A stretch of DNA of 62,737 bases from JAKOQB01 sp036824465 (GTDB taxonomy: Bacteria > Pseudomonadota > Gammaproteobacteria > Burkholderiales > Burkholderiaceae_F): NCBI GenBank assembly GCA_036824465.1, contig DAITAC010000010.1, positions 1 to 62,737 on the forward strand. The letters are read 5' to 3'. Positions 51,991 through 62,012 of this stretch are shown piece after piece. Under the pieces are notes generated by a model. It was not told where the DNA came from, did no database searches, and saw nothing but the letters and a program-made list of their open reading frames with translations. Each line of letters opens with the position of its first letter. The stretch's first letter is position 1. A program made the translations under genes and the position numbers.

Positions 51991-54900
51991 GTGTCAAGCA
52001 GCGCTCCTTCAGGCAGCGCGGAGAGCGCGCGCACCAATCTTTCCGCATGGGCGCTCGCGCACGGCCCGCTGATTCGCTACCTGATGGTGGTGCTGGTCAT
52101 CGGCGGCATCTTCGCGTTCATTTCACTGGGCCAGGATGAGGATCCGCCGTTTACGTTTCGCGCGATGGTGGTGCGCGCCTTCTGGCCCGGCGCGACTGCG
52201 CAACAGATGGCGCAGCAGGTGACCGACAAGCTCGAGCGCACGCTGCAGGAGACGCCTTTCGTCGACAAGATCCGAAGCTACAGCAAGCCGGGCGAAACGC
52301 TGATCTTCGTGCAGTTGCGCGACTCCGCACCAGCGAAGGAAGTGTCCGGTGCCTGGTACCAGGTGCGCAAGAAGATCGGCGACATTCAGCGCACGCTGCC
52401 ACCCGGCATGCAGGGACCGTTCTTCAACGATGAGTTCGGCGACGTGTACGGAGTGATCTTCGCTTTTTCCGCCGACGGCTTTTCGTATCGGGAGCTGAAG
52501 GACTACGTCGACTGGTCGCGCCAGCAATTGCTCAAGGTGCCGAACGTCGCCAAGGTCGATCTGTTCGGCGTTCAGGACGAGAAGATCTTTGTCGAAATCC
52601 CGCACCGGCGGCTGGCGCAACTCGGGCTCAACATCCAGCAACTCGGCGAGCAGCTCGGCACGCAGAACGCCGTCGAGGCCGCCGGCGTGCTGGCGCTGCC
52701 GACCGACAACGTGCAGATTCGCCTGACCGGAGAACTGCGCACGATCGAAGATCTCAGGCAGTTGCCAATCCGCGCCAACGGATTGAGTTACAAGCTCGGC
52801 GATGTTGCGATGGTTACGCGCGCCTACACCGACCCGCCGCGCGACAAGATGCGCGCCGCGGTGGGCGGTCAGGACGGTCGCGAAGTGATCGGGCTCGGTG
52901 TGTCGATGGCCAAAGGCGGCGACATCATCCAGCTCGGGCGCGACCTGCAACTGGCCGAAAGGCGGCTCGAAGCGGCGCTGCCGGTCGGCATCGAAATGAC
53001 CAAGGTCGCCGATCAGCCCCGTGCGGTGACACGTTCGGTCAGCGAATTCGTGCGTGTGCTGATCGAGGCGATCGTGATCGTGCTCGCAGTCTCGTTCGTC
53101 AGCCTGGGATTCCACACGAAGCCGCTGCGCGTCGACATGCATCCGGGCCTGGTGGTCGCGCTGACGATTCCGCTGGTGCTCGCCGTGACGTTCCTCGCGA
53201 TGTACGTCGCGGGCATCAACCTGCACAAGATCTCTCTCGGCGCGCTGATCATTGCGCTGGGTCTGCTGGTCGACGACGCGATCATCGCGGTCGAGATGGT
53301 GGTGCGCAAAATGGAGGAGGGCTACGACCGCTTCAAGGCCGCCACCGCGATGTACGAACTGACGGCAATGCCGATGCTGACCGGAACGCTGATCACCGCG
53401 ACGGGCTTCCTGCCGATCGCGATGGCGCGGTCGGTCGCCGGCGAATACACGATCTCGATCTTCCAGGTCACCGCGATTGCGCTCGGCATCTCGTGGGTCG
53501 TCGCCGTGCTGTTCGTGCCGCAACTGGCAATCTGGCTGCTGAAGATCAAGCCGCGCGTGGGCGCCGAAGGCCAGCACGAACTTTTCGACACGCCGTTTTA
53601 CTCACGCTTTCGCAGCCTGGTCGACTGGTGTCTGCAGTGGCGCAAAGCGGTGATCGGCATCACGATCGCCGCGCTGGCGCTTGGCGTCGCCGGCTTCCGC
53701 TTCATCGAACAGCAGTTCTTTCCTGACTCGAGCCGACTCGAACTGGTGGTCGACCTGTGGCTGCCCGAGGGGTCGAGCTTCGCGGCGAGCGAGGAGGAAG
53801 CAAAGAAGTTCGAGCGCTGGCTGAAGACGCAGAGCGAGGTCGAGTACTACGCCGGCTACGTCGGCACCGGCAGCCCGCGCTTCTATCTGCCGCAGGACCA
53901 GGTGTTTCCCCAGAGCAATGTCGCGCAGTACATCATCGCCACCAAATCGCTGCCCGAGCGCAACGCTCTGCGGCTGCGCGCGCTGCAACTGTTCAAGGAC
54001 GACTTCCCCAACCTGCGCGGGCGTGTGAAGCTTTTGCCCAATGGTCCGCCGGTCGCCTATCCGGTGCAGTTCCGCGTCGAGGGTGAAGACCCGGTGCAGG
54101 TGCGCGCGATCGCCGATCAGGTGAAGAACGTGATGCGCGCGAATGCCAGCACGATCGGCGTCAACGACAACTGGAACGAGAACGTCAAGTCGCTGAAACT
54201 TGTTCTCGACCAGGACAAGGCGCGTGCGCTCGGCGTGTCGACGCAATTGATGGCGCGTGCGGCGCAGACAATCCTGTCCGGCAGCAAGCTCGGCCAGTTT
54301 CGCGAAGGCGACGAACTGATCGACATCGTGCTGCGCCAGCCTTTTGATGAGCGCGACACGATGGCGCGCCTGGCCGACGCCAACATGCCGACTGCGTCGG
54401 GCAAGTACGTGCCGTTGTCGCAGCTGGTGCGAGTCGAGTTCGGCTGGGAGCCGGGCGTGATCTGGCGCGAGAACCGCAACTACGCGATCACGGTGCAGAG
54501 CGAAATCAAGGATGGCATCCAGGGCCCGACCGTGACCACACAGGTCTGGAACTCGGCCGAGATGAAAAAGATCCGCGCGGTGCTGCCGGCGGGATTCCGC
54601 CTCGTTGTTGCCGGGGCTACCGAGGAAAGCGACAAAGCCGGCCAGGCCATCGCGGTCAACGTGCCGTTCGCGCTGTTCCTGATCTTCACGCTGCTGATGC
54701 TTCAACTTCACAGCTTCTCGCGCAGCGTGCTGGTGTTCCTCACGGGACCGCTCGGCTTCATCGGCGCGGCGGTCGCGCTGCTCGTGTTCCAGCACCCCTT
54801 CGGGTTCGTCGCGCAACTGGGCGTGATCGCGCTGGTCGGCATGATCATTCGCAACTCAGTGATCCTGGTCGATCAGATCGAGCGGGATGAAGAGCGCGGC

Positions 54901-55134
54901 GTTGACACCTGGACCGCGATCGTCGAAGCCGCCGTGCGCCGCTTTCGTCCGATCATGCTGACGGCGGCCGCGGCAGTGCTGGCGATGATTCCGCTGTCGA
55001 GGAGCGTCTTCTGGGGGCCGATGGCGGTCGCGATCATGGGTGGCCTCATCGTCGCTACGCTGCTGACCTTGCTCTTCCTGCCGGCGCTCTACGCCGCATG
55101 GTTCCGAGTGAAACGAGGAGCACCGGCGTCGTGA
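51991..55134 (+). CDS. RND-family efflux permease
   Basis: A 1047-residue inner-membrane proton-driven pump with 12 expected helices and two large periplasmic loops. RND signatures include GQDEDPPFTFRAMVV near the N-terminus, LGLLVDDAIIAVEMVV with the proton-relay Asp pair in TM4, and LVGMIIRNSVILVDQI in the second half. It resembles HAE1/TriC-like multidrug pumps; substrates cannot be told. GTG 51991 is chosen with AAGGAG five bases upstream. The last 41 bases are the first unit of a tandem repeat. No outer-membrane factor gene is nearby. Confidence 0.94.
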   Translation: MSSSAPSGSAESARTNLSAWALAHGPLIRYLMVVLVIGGIFAFISLGQDEDPPFTFRAMVVRAFWPGATAQQMAQQVTDKLERTLQETPFVDKIRSYSKPGETLIFVQLRDSAPAKEVSGAWYQVRKKIGDIQRTLPPGMQGPFFNDEFGDVYGVIFAFSADGFSYRELKDYVDWSRQQLLKVPNVAKVDLFGVQDEKIFVEIPHRRLAQLGLNIQQLGEQLGTQNAVEAAGVLALPTDNVQIRLTGELRTIEDLRQLPIRANGLSYKLGDVAMVTRAYTDPPRDKMRAAVGGQDGREVIGLGVSMAKGGDIIQLGRDLQLAERRLEAALPVGIEMTKVADQPRAVTRSVSEFVRVLIEAIVIVLAVSFVSLGFHTKPLRVDMHPGLVVALTIPLVLAVTFLAMYVAGINLHKISLGALIIALGLLVDDAIIAVEMVVRKMEEGYDRFKAATAMYELTAMPMLTGTLITATGFLPIAMARSVAGEYTISIFQVTAIALGISWVVAVLFVPQLAIWLLKIKPRVGAEGQHELFDTPFYSRFRSLVDWCLQWRKAVIGITIAALALGVAGFRFIEQQFFPDSSRLELVVDLWLPEGSSFAASEEEAKKFERWLKTQSEVEYYAGYVGTGSPRFYLPQDQVFPQSNVAQYIIATKSLPERNALRLRALQLFKDDFPNLRGRVKLLPNGPPVAYPVQFRVEGEDPVQVRAIADQVKNVMRANASTIGVNDNWNENVKSLKLVLDQDKARALGVSTQLMARAAQTILSGSKLGQFREGDELIDIVLRQPFDERDTMARLADANMPTASGKYVPLSQLVRVEFGWEPGVIWRENRNYAITVQSEIKDGIQGPTVTTQVWNSAEMKKIRAVLPAGFRLVVAGATEESDKAGQAIAVNVPFALFLIFTLLMLQLHSFSRSVLVFLTGPLGFIGAAVALLVFQHPFGFVAQLGVIALVGMIIRNSVILVDQIERDEERGVDTWTAIVEAAVRRFRPIMLTAAAAVLAMIPLSRSVFWGPMAVAIMGGLIVATLLTLLFLPALYAAWFRVKRGAPAS

Positions 55135-55270
55135 ACCTTCCGCATGGTTCCGAGTGAAACGTGGGACACCGGCGTCGTGAACCTTCCGCATGGTACCGAG
55201 TGCAGCGAGGAGCCCCGGCGTCGTGAACCTTCCGCATGGTTCCGAGTGAAGCGAGGAGCAGCGGCGCTCT
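55094..55270. repeat. 46-bp tandem repeat, about 3.8 copies, from the 3' end of the RND gene
   Basis: Units start at 55094, 55140, 55186 and 55232, each opening CCGCATGG and carrying TCCGAGTG and CGGCGTCGTGAACCTT (last unit incomplete). Unit 1 contains the last codons and stop of the RND gene; the others are non-coding copies with a few substitutions. A 46-bp period is not a multiple of three, so they cannot extend the protein. Confidence 0.92.
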
Positions 55271-55332
55271 GACCGAGCCGGATTTCTCCGTTTCAACAGC
55301 GGATATCGGCGGCGCTCTGTCTAGTCTTCCTG

Positions 55333-55899
55333 TCACGGCACGACGAGCCGCCCGATCACCCTGAGGTCTCCCTGAGTTGTCGGCCGCGCAATGATTGCCT
55401 CGCCAGCCTGTGCGACTTGACCGGTCAGCGCAGCGATGTTCACCATGTGCGTCACAAGCGCCACGTTGCGCGGTGGTTTCAGATCGCGCAGTTGCCGGCG
55501 TACCGCCTCGCTTTGAAGACTTTCACGGCTGCGATCATCAAAGAAAGAGTCGAGCGGCGCGAATGGTTGCGCTTGCAGTTGTGGAAATGCCAGGCGCGCC
55601 GTGTCGCGGCAGCGGCACCAGCGACTGGAGAGCACTTCGTCCACACGCGTGCCGGTGCGTTTCAACCACTCACCAATGCGCTGCGCCTGCGCGCGGCCTT
55701 CGGCAGAAAGATTGCGTTGCGTAGAGCAGTCGTCGATTCTGAAACCCGGCGGGTCACCGAAACCGGGTTCCGTCTGCGCATGTCGAATCAGGATCACGAC
55801 ACCACCGCTGAGCAAGGCGTCACGCAACGGGTCTGCGAACGACGGAGCAGAGATCAGCGCCATGAGAAGGCCAAAGGCGTACTGGAACGCGCTCGTCAT
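55333..55899 (-). CDS. periplasmic histidine phosphatase family protein
   Basis: A 188-residue protein with a signal peptide (MTSAFQYAFGLLMALISAPSFA) and a phosphoglycerate-mutase-like/SixA-like core. The catalytic His is in ILIRHAQTEPG with the R in LSSRWCRCRDTARLAF, and the second His in LVTHMVNIAALTG. Substrate unknown; export suggests a periplasmic phosphatase. ATG 55899 gives the better signal peptide; TTG 55911, overlapping the tamB stop as TTGA, is the alternative. Confidence 0.87.
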   Translation of the reverse strand: MTSAFQYAFGLLMALISAPSFADPLRDALLSGGVVILIRHAQTEPGFGDPPGFRIDDCSTQRNLSAEGRAQAQRIGEWLKRTGTRVDEVLSSRWCRCRDTARLAFPQLQAQPFAPLDSFFDDRSRESLQSEAVRRQLRDLKPPRNVALVTHMVNIAALTGQVAQAGEAIIARPTTQGDLRVIGRLVVP

Positions 55900-55907
55900 T
55901 TCGAACG

Positions 55908-58900
55908 TCAATCAAACGCAATGCTGTAGACGAGATCGAGCGCGTTCTCGGTTCCGGCGCGCGCCACGAGTGATAACCGCCGCGACAACTGGTAGCTCAG
56001 TTGCACCACGTTGGCGGCGCCGGAAAGCGCCTGCTCATAACTGATCGTCACCGCGTCGCTGACGCGCTTGCCGATCGTGATGATCTCGGCCGATGCGGTG
56101 CCGACCTCGGTGCCGCGCAGTGATCCGGCGACCGACTGGCGCGGCAGGATCGAACCGGCGCCGCCGACCTGGCCGCTGCGCACGCTGATCTCATCGATGC
56201 CGAGCGTGCGCGCGAGCTGGGTCGGAATCCCTTCACCGCTGCCTGACAGCAAGCCTGTCGCGGCGCGCACGAGTGCGGCGTTGTCGGCGCGTGTCTGATC
56301 GGCCGGGCGCCCGAGGACCAGCCACGAAAGGATTTCGAAGTCGGCCATGGGCTGATCGGAATACAGCCGCACCAGCGGATTGGCCGCGGTGCGCGTGATC
56401 GATACGCCGACATCGACCGGCAATCCCTTGCGCAGCGCAAGGATGTCGAGTCCCGGATTCTCCGGCGCGCCCTGGAAATTCACGCGGCCGCGCTCGATCG
56501 CAAGCTTCTGTCCAAAGCCTTCGTACGTGCCGTCCTTCGCCTCCACCGCACCGGTGGCGCGGATCGCGCCGCGTCCCTCGTTGCGCAGGCGCACCGCGCC
56601 TTCGACGCGCGTATCCAGGCCGCTGCCGCGCAGATAGAACGCGCTGCCCAGATCGATGCCCAGGTCGAAGCCGAACTGCACCGCGGCCTCGCGCGCCCGC
56701 GGCGCATCGGCCGAGGTGCGCACGACCACATCTCTCGACAGTGCCGGCCGGTCCGGGCGCGAGAAGTTGACGTAGCCCGCGTCGGCAGCGACCGCAGCGT
56801 TCACCTGCACGCGCTGCTTTGACATCTCGATGTTCGCGCCGCCCGTGGCGATCACCCAGCGATCGCTCCGCTGCAACAGTGGCAGCCGCTGCGCGGCGAC
56901 CTGGATCACGCCGGTGAAATCGCGCACCTTCAACCGGCCGGTTGCACTGATGAAGCCGGGCTCGGTCCCCGCCGCCGCGGCCGCGCGCTTGTCATCGGGC
57001 CGCACCCGCGGCGGACCGGCAAAGCGCAATTCGTCGAGGATGATCGTTTCGCCGTCGAGGTGGGCCGACAGCGTGCCGTTCTCGAGCCGAACGCCCTGAT
57101 CGATCCAGGCCACGCGCAGCTTGTCGCCGTGCAGAGCGCCGTTTGCGCGCGGATCGGCCGGTGTTCCGTCGATGCGCACCTGCCCCTCGAGCGCACCGCC
57201 GAGTCGCACGTTGGCGCGCACCCGATCGGACAGCATCGGGTTCAGTCCTTCGATTGCCGGCAGATTCGCTTCGGCCAGGATGGTCCATGGACGTTGCTGC
57301 GCGAGCCGCCAGTTGGCCGCACCACCTCGTTCGACCGCGGCCTGCATCGATCCGCGCATGCTGCCGGCGCGCTCCGCAACGAGCACCGCCTGCGCATCAA
57401 GCTGGTTGGCCCGCACGCGCGCCTGTACGCGTAGTTCGCGCAATCCCATCGCATTGCCCGCACCGGCATACAGATCGCCGCTGCTGCGTTCGACCAGCAG
57501 ATCGCCTTCGGATAGATCCGCCAGGCGCAGGTTCCATTCGCCGCGCAATTCGAGCGGCGCAGGCGGCGTCGCCGGCTTCACGACGATTGCGCGCTCGACG
57601 GCGGACGTCCCAGCGAGCTCGATCGGCCGCAGACCGGCGAAGCGGCCTGACGTGCTGATGCCGCGTGCGTCGCCGGCGGCGCGCAGTTGTTCGACCAGCG
57701 CGCCGGCCACGTTGAACTGGGCAGGACCGAACGACCACTGCCCGCTTTCAATCGATAACGGCGCGGCCGCCTGCAGGCGAAGACCAAGCGGCTGACCCGC
57801 AGTCGCCTGACTGATCTCTCCGCGCCATGCGGCCTGCATCCAGCCGCCGCGTGCGACGAGATTGATCGCTTCCGCATCCTCGTTGCTCGCGGACAACGTC
57901 ACGCTGTGCTCCGAGACGCGACCTTCCCCGACCAGGTTGACGGAACGCATCGACAGGATCGGATTGCCGCGAAATCGATGATTGGCCAGATCGGCCCGCA
58001 GTGCGATCGTGCCGTCGGCGCCGCCGCCGTAGTTGATGAGCGCACGCAGAGATTCGACGCTGTGATCCTCAAAGCGCAGCTTGTCGCCGGAGACCCGCGC
58101 TTCAACCGCCGGCGCATTCCATGCACCTCGCAGGGTGGCCTGCGCAGTCAACGCGCCGCGCACGGGCACCCCGAGTTCCTCCAGCGCGGGAACCTCGGCG
58201 TCGACCGCCAGCGTGCGCGCGCCGCCGAGCCCGCCGCGCGCCGTGATGCGAGCGCTGCGCACGGCGAGTGCCAGATCGACATCGAGGTTCTGGTCGACAT
58301 CCAGCTGGGCAGAACCGCGACCCGCAAGCGGACGGCCGAGTGCAAGGCTGTCGGCGAGTTCGAAATCCACGCGCCCGTGCGGCCGCGGCTGCAACTGGCC
58401 ATCGAGTTCGAATTTGCCATTGACGCGCGCGTCGAATCCCTGCACCAACAATGCCGGCTCGAAGTCGCTGATCGTTCCCGTCGCGCGCAACGCCTGCGCG
58501 CCGCTACGCTGCCATTCGCCGCGCAGATCGGCTACACCTTTACCGAGTGCCAGGCGGCCGGCATTGAGCACCAGCTTCTCCGCGGTGCCGTGCAGGTCGA
58601 TCGTCAACTTCGCCGGCAGTTCGCCACGATTGACGAGATCGGCGACAACGAAATCGACGTCATCTGCGCGGCGCACGCGCGCGCTGCCGTCGAGGAGCAG
58701 GGGCCGCGCGCGGGAGTGAATCGTTGCCGGATCGACGCCATCGAAACGCAGGTCCGCCTGCCACGCCGGCCTGGCGCCGAAGTCGATGACCGCGTTGCCG
58801 CGCGCGCGCCCGCGCACGAGCTCGGCCGTGACGTCATCCAGTTGCAGGCGCTGGTCGCGCCACTCGATGGCCGCGCGCAGTGCACGCACCGGAATGCGTT

Positions 58901-59861
58901 CGGCATCGACCGTGCCAGGCGCCGCGTTGCGCACGCTGACCGGACCCTTCAGTGCAAAGCCACGCGACCGGTCCGGTGTGAGCTGTGCCTCGATGCGCAG
59001 GTCGGCATGCGGCGCCTGCGCATGCCACGCGCGCGGATCGACGCCCGCGAGATCGGCGCGCAGCGACTTGAGCGCCGTTGCGTCGAAGCTCGCGATGCGC
59101 GCTTCGATCGTGCCGCTCGCGCCCCCGCCTGTGACGGCGGCATTCGCGAGCAAATCCACCAGATTGCCATTGGCGGTGACGCGCGCACTGACCGGTTTGC
59201 TGTCGAGCGCGGTCTGCAGCGTACCGCGCGCATCAAGGGAGAAGGGCGTCTTGCCGTCAAGCTGGCCGTCGAGGGTGGCGCGATTCGCGCCGAACTCGAA
59301 CCGGCCGCCGCTCACGCGATAGCCGTCCGGGCCGATCGCGGCCTGCGTCTCGATCGCGCGCGCGGCAATAACCGTCACGCCGACCTTGAGCTCGAAGCTG
59401 CCAACCACGAGTCGCGGTGCGGTCACGATCACGTTCGAGGCGATCGACTCCGGCACGCTGGCCGGTTTGCCGCTGGGTGTGACTTCGACTTCGACACGCT
59501 CGGCGCCGAGTTCCTTGAAATCGAATCGCCACGGACGCCAGCCGATCGTGTCCAGTTGCGCGCGCAGGCGGTCGACCACCACCACGGTATTGCCGGCCGC
59601 CACGCGCAGGCGGCCGACCGCAAAGCCATCGCGCAGCGATCCGCTCGCATCCGTGCTCTCGATATGCACTGCCGCGAGCGCGTTGATACTGCGGATGATC
59701 AGGTTCAGTCCGTGCGAAGACGACCACACCCACCACGTGGTGGCGCCGCCCAGCGTGATGAGCAGCGCCAATACGACCACACTCGCGATCAAGACACGGC
59801 GCAACAAACGCGGCGGCCGCGGCGGTGGGCTTTGCGATTCCGCCGTCATTCCAATTCGCAT
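55908..59861 (-). CDS. tamB: translocation and assembly module protein TamB
   Basis: A 1317-residue envelope-spanning protein. One N-terminal transmembrane helix (about residues 21-47) is followed by a very long beta-rich region and a C-terminal DUF490 domain (LSWLVLGRPADQ; ending LVYSIAFD). TamB works with TamA in outer-membrane protein assembly, and AsmA-like proteins are linked to lipid transport between membranes. The start at 59861 is uncertain; ATG 59849 would drop four residues. It lies downstream of tamA with a 165-bp spacer holding a REP-like hairpin. Confidence 0.92.
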   Translation of the reverse strand: MRIGMTAESQSPPPRPPRLLRRVLIASVVVLALLITLGGATTWWVWSSSHGLNLIIRSINALAAVHIESTDASGSLRDGFAVGRLRVAAGNTVVVVDRLRAQLDTIGWRPWRFDFKELGAERVEVEVTPSGKPASVPESIASNVIVTAPRLVVGSFELKVGVTVIAARAIETQAAIGPDGYRVSGGRFEFGANRATLDGQLDGKTPFSLDARGTLQTALDSKPVSARVTANGNLVDLLANAAVTGGGASGTIEARIASFDATALKSLRADLAGVDPRAWHAQAPHADLRIEAQLTPDRSRGFALKGPVSVRNAAPGTVDAERIPVRALRAAIEWRDQRLQLDDVTAELVRGRARGNAVIDFGARPAWQADLRFDGVDPATIHSRARPLLLDGSARVRRADDVDFVVADLVNRGELPAKLTIDLHGTAEKLVLNAGRLALGKGVADLRGEWQRSGAQALRATGTISDFEPALLVQGFDARVNGKFELDGQLQPRPHGRVDFELADSLALGRPLAGRGSAQLDVDQNLDVDLALAVRSARITARGGLGGARTLAVDAEVPALEELGVPVRGALTAQATLRGAWNAPAVEARVSGDKLRFEDHSVESLRALINYGGGADGTIALRADLANHRFRGNPILSMRSVNLVGEGRVSEHSVTLSASNEDAEAINLVARGGWMQAAWRGEISQATAGQPLGLRLQAAAPLSIESGQWSFGPAQFNVAGALVEQLRAAGDARGISTSGRFAGLRPIELAGTSAVERAIVVKPATPPAPLELRGEWNLRLADLSEGDLLVERSSGDLYAGAGNAMGLRELRVQARVRANQLDAQAVLVAERAGSMRGSMQAAVERGGAANWRLAQQRPWTILAEANLPAIEGLNPMLSDRVRANVRLGGALEGQVRIDGTPADPRANGALHGDKLRVAWIDQGVRLENGTLSAHLDGETIILDELRFAGPPRVRPDDKRAAAAAGTEPGFISATGRLKVRDFTGVIQVAAQRLPLLQRSDRWVIATGGANIEMSKQRVQVNAAVAADAGYVNFSRPDRPALSRDVVVRTSADAPRAREAAVQFGFDLGIDLGSAFYLRGSGLDTRVEGAVRLRNEGRGAIRATGAVEAKDGTYEGFGQKLAIERGRVNFQGAPENPGLDILALRKGLPVDVGVSITRTAANPLVRLYSDQPMADFEILSWLVLGRPADQTRADNAALVRAATGLLSGSGEGIPTQLARTLGIDEISVRSGQVGGAGSILPRQSVAGSLRGTEVGTASAEIITIGKRVSDAVTISYEQALSGAANVVQLSYQLSRRLSLVARAGTENALDLVYSIAFD

Positions 59862-59933
59862 TCAAAACGAATGCATTTCTGCATGCGATTTCGAGCAGTG
59901 ACTGCATGCCGAGGCGCGGCTACGGGAAGCAAG

Positions 59934-59970
59934 CCCCTCTCCCGGTGGGAGAGGGGTTGGGGTGAGGGGA
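59934..59970. repeat. REP-like palindrome, copy 1 (tamA-tamB spacer)
   Basis: CCCCTCTCCC (59934-59943) pairs perfectly with GGGAGAGGGG (59947-59956) around the loop GGT, followed by a tail TTGGGGTGAGGGG. Two similar elements lie before tamA. The pattern matches dispersed CCCTCTCCC/GGGAGAGGG palindromes recalled from proteobacterial intergenic regions. Confidence 0.85.
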
Positions 59971-60026
59971 GAAGTGCGTCGGCCGTCACTGGCATCTCTT
60001 CTTGTCGCGTTGAATGCGAAAGGGAA

Positions 60027-61963
60027 TCAGAACGCCACCGCAATCGAGAAATGCACGCGCACGCGCCGGTCGCGCTCGCCGTACGCGATGTCGAGCGCGA
60101 GCGGGCCGGCGATGGTGCGCCAACGAGTGCCGACGCCGTAGCCGNNNNNNNNNNNNNNNNNNNNNNNNNNNNNNNNNNNNNNNNNNNNNNNNNNNNNNNN
60201 NNNNNNNNNNNNNNNNNNNNNNNNNNNNNNNNNNNNNNNNNNNNGTCGAGCGCGAGCGGGCCGGCGATGGTGCGCCAACGAGTGCCGACGCCGTAGCCGC
60301 GCGCCCAGCGAATCTTCAACAGCTCATCGTCGGCATCGCCCACGTCGTAGAACACCGCGCCGCCCCATTCCTGCGTAAACCAGCGCACGTACTCGGCCGA
60401 ACCCACCGCCAGCGAGCGGCTGCCGAGCGTGGCGCTGCCCGTCTTCAGGCCGAGGCTCTGATACGCGTAGCCGCGTACGCTGCCCGCGCCGCCCGCACGG
60501 AACAGGAATTCGTTCGGCACGAAGTCGATCGTGTCCGCCACCACGTGGCCGATTTCACCGCGCAGGATCACCTGGTCGCGCGGCGAAAGCGGCAGGTACT
60601 TCACATAGCGGCCATACACGCGCAGGAAGGTGTTCTGCAGCACGTCGCCGACCGCACCGCTGCGCACACCCGCGGTGGTCGACGCGGTCATGATGTCGCC
60701 GCGGGTCGGATCGGTGATCTGGTCGACCGTGCGACGCGTCCACGTGAAGGTGCCGGAAACCACGTTGTTGGTCGTTTCCGGCGTGCTGCCATCGCGCAGC
60801 CGCCGATTCTCGTTCTGGTAGTTGAACGCGATCCGCGTGTCGTAGGTGGCGTCACGCGTCTCGCGCGAGTGCGTGCGCGCCACGCCCGCGGCCCAGCGGC
60901 GCGTGATGACATTTTCGATATCGGTGCGCTCGGCCAGCGCGCCGATGCTGTCGATCGCGCCATCCGGCTTGGGCGGCAGATACAGATCGGAGTAGACGAC
61001 CTCGCGCGTGCGGTCAAACCCCACGCCCGTCTGCATCGTGTACGGAAAGCCGAATATCTGCGTCTGCCGATAGGTCGCTTCCACGCGCGGCCCGGTGTTG
61101 GTCGAGTAGCCCAGCCCGAACGCGACGCGCTTGGACTTGGCCTCGGTCAGCTCGATGCGGATCGGCACGCGCTCGGGCTTGGCCGGGTCGGTGTCGATAT
61201 CGACCAGCACCGACGCGAAGTAGGGCGCCGCCTGCAGGCGCCGCTGCATGTCGAGCAGTTTCACCGCGTCGTAGCGGTCACCGGGCGTGAACGGGTTGTA
61301 GCGTTCCACCAGCAGCGGCTCGTAGCGCTTCAGGCCCTTGATCTGCAGTTCGCCCACGGTAAAGACGGGCCCGCTGTCGATCTCCACATGCAGCGCGACG
61401 GTGGCATTGTCGGTATCGACCTCGGCCAGCGAATCGACGATGCGCGCGGCGGCGTAGTCGACCTCCTGCACCTTGCCGAGCAGGCGCGTCTTGGCGGTCG
61501 ACCACTGCGGATCGCGAAACGGCTTGCCGACCGGCAGTTCCCAGCCGCGCAGCAGTTCCTGCATCCGCGTCGAGTCCTTTTCAATCGGGCCCTTCAGCAC
61601 GATCTCCGCCTTGGTGACCATCGCCCGCGCGCCGGGCTCGACCTTCAGGACATAGCGCGATGTATCGCCATCAGCGACAGCCTCGATCTTCGCCGTGAAG
61701 TAGCCCTCGGTCGCCAGCAGGTCGAGCGCATTGGCGCGCAGGCGGCGCAACTGGCGTTCATCGTCCTCGGGGTCGATCGAATCGGCCAGTTTCGCGGCGT
61801 CGATCGTGCGCTTGAGCAACGGCTCCAGTTCGGCCGCCTGCGCCGACACGGCAAAGCGCGCCAGCGGGCGTTCGGCGGCATGGGTCGAAAACGCGGCGGC
61901 TAGAAGGAGGACGGCAAGGACGCGAAGCGCCACACCCGCGGCAACAGTGTTCGGGTGGTTCAA
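60027..61963 (-). CDS. tamA: TamA, Omp85-family outer-membrane translocation protein (interrupted by assembly gap)
   Basis: An Omp85-type protein with signal peptide (RVLAVLLLAAAFSTHAA), POTRA domains and a C-terminal barrel with RGYAYQSLG and GPLALD motifs, partner of TamB. The 100-N gap at 60145-60244 lies in the last barrel strands. If the identical 55-bp flanks are merged, the frame runs on to HFSIAVAF and a stop at 60027, giving 593 residues that end in the Phe expected for a barrel protein. The apparent reading through the N run to 59846 is an artefact. It starts at TTG 61963 with GAGGG upstream. Confidence 0.9.
60090..60299. other. assembly gap with duplicated 55-bp flanks
   Basis: 100 N (60145-60244) lie between two identical 55-bp sequences (60090-60144 and 60245-60299). 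Such flanks are expected when two contigs overlap by a k-mer and are scaffolded without merging. Collapsing them removes 155 bp and restores the tamA frame. Confidence 0.93.
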
Positions 61964-61982
61964 CGCGTTCCCTCACCCTCTT

Positions 61983-62005
61983 TCCCTCTCCCGGAGGGAG
62001 AGGGA
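61983..62005. repeat. REP-like palindrome, copy 2 (inverted)
   Basis: TCCCTCTCCC (61983-61992) pairs perfectly with GGGAGAGGGA (61996-62005), loop GGA. The G-rich tail is on the other side (CCCTCACCC from about 61969), so this copy is inverted relative to copies 1 and 3. Confidence 0.85.
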
Positions 62006-62012
62006 TGAAAAA

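Noticed and set aside
55094..55270. CRISPR array
   Set aside because: The 46-bp units are directly contiguous without spacers, and the first is part of a coding gene.
59846..60143. Extension of tamA through the gap to a stop at 59846
   Set aside because: The frame after the gap does not look like a barrel end, whereas merging the 55-bp flanks gives HFSIAVAF and a stop at 60027.
57906..60296. Long plus-strand open frame of about 796 codons across tamB and the N run
   Set aside because: It is antisense to tamB, is Arg/Ala/Asp-biased as GC-rich shadows are, and passes through 100 unknown bases.
60014..61903. Plus-strand open frame of about 629 codons opposite tamA
   Set aside because: Antisense to a clear Omp85 gene and also crosses the N run.
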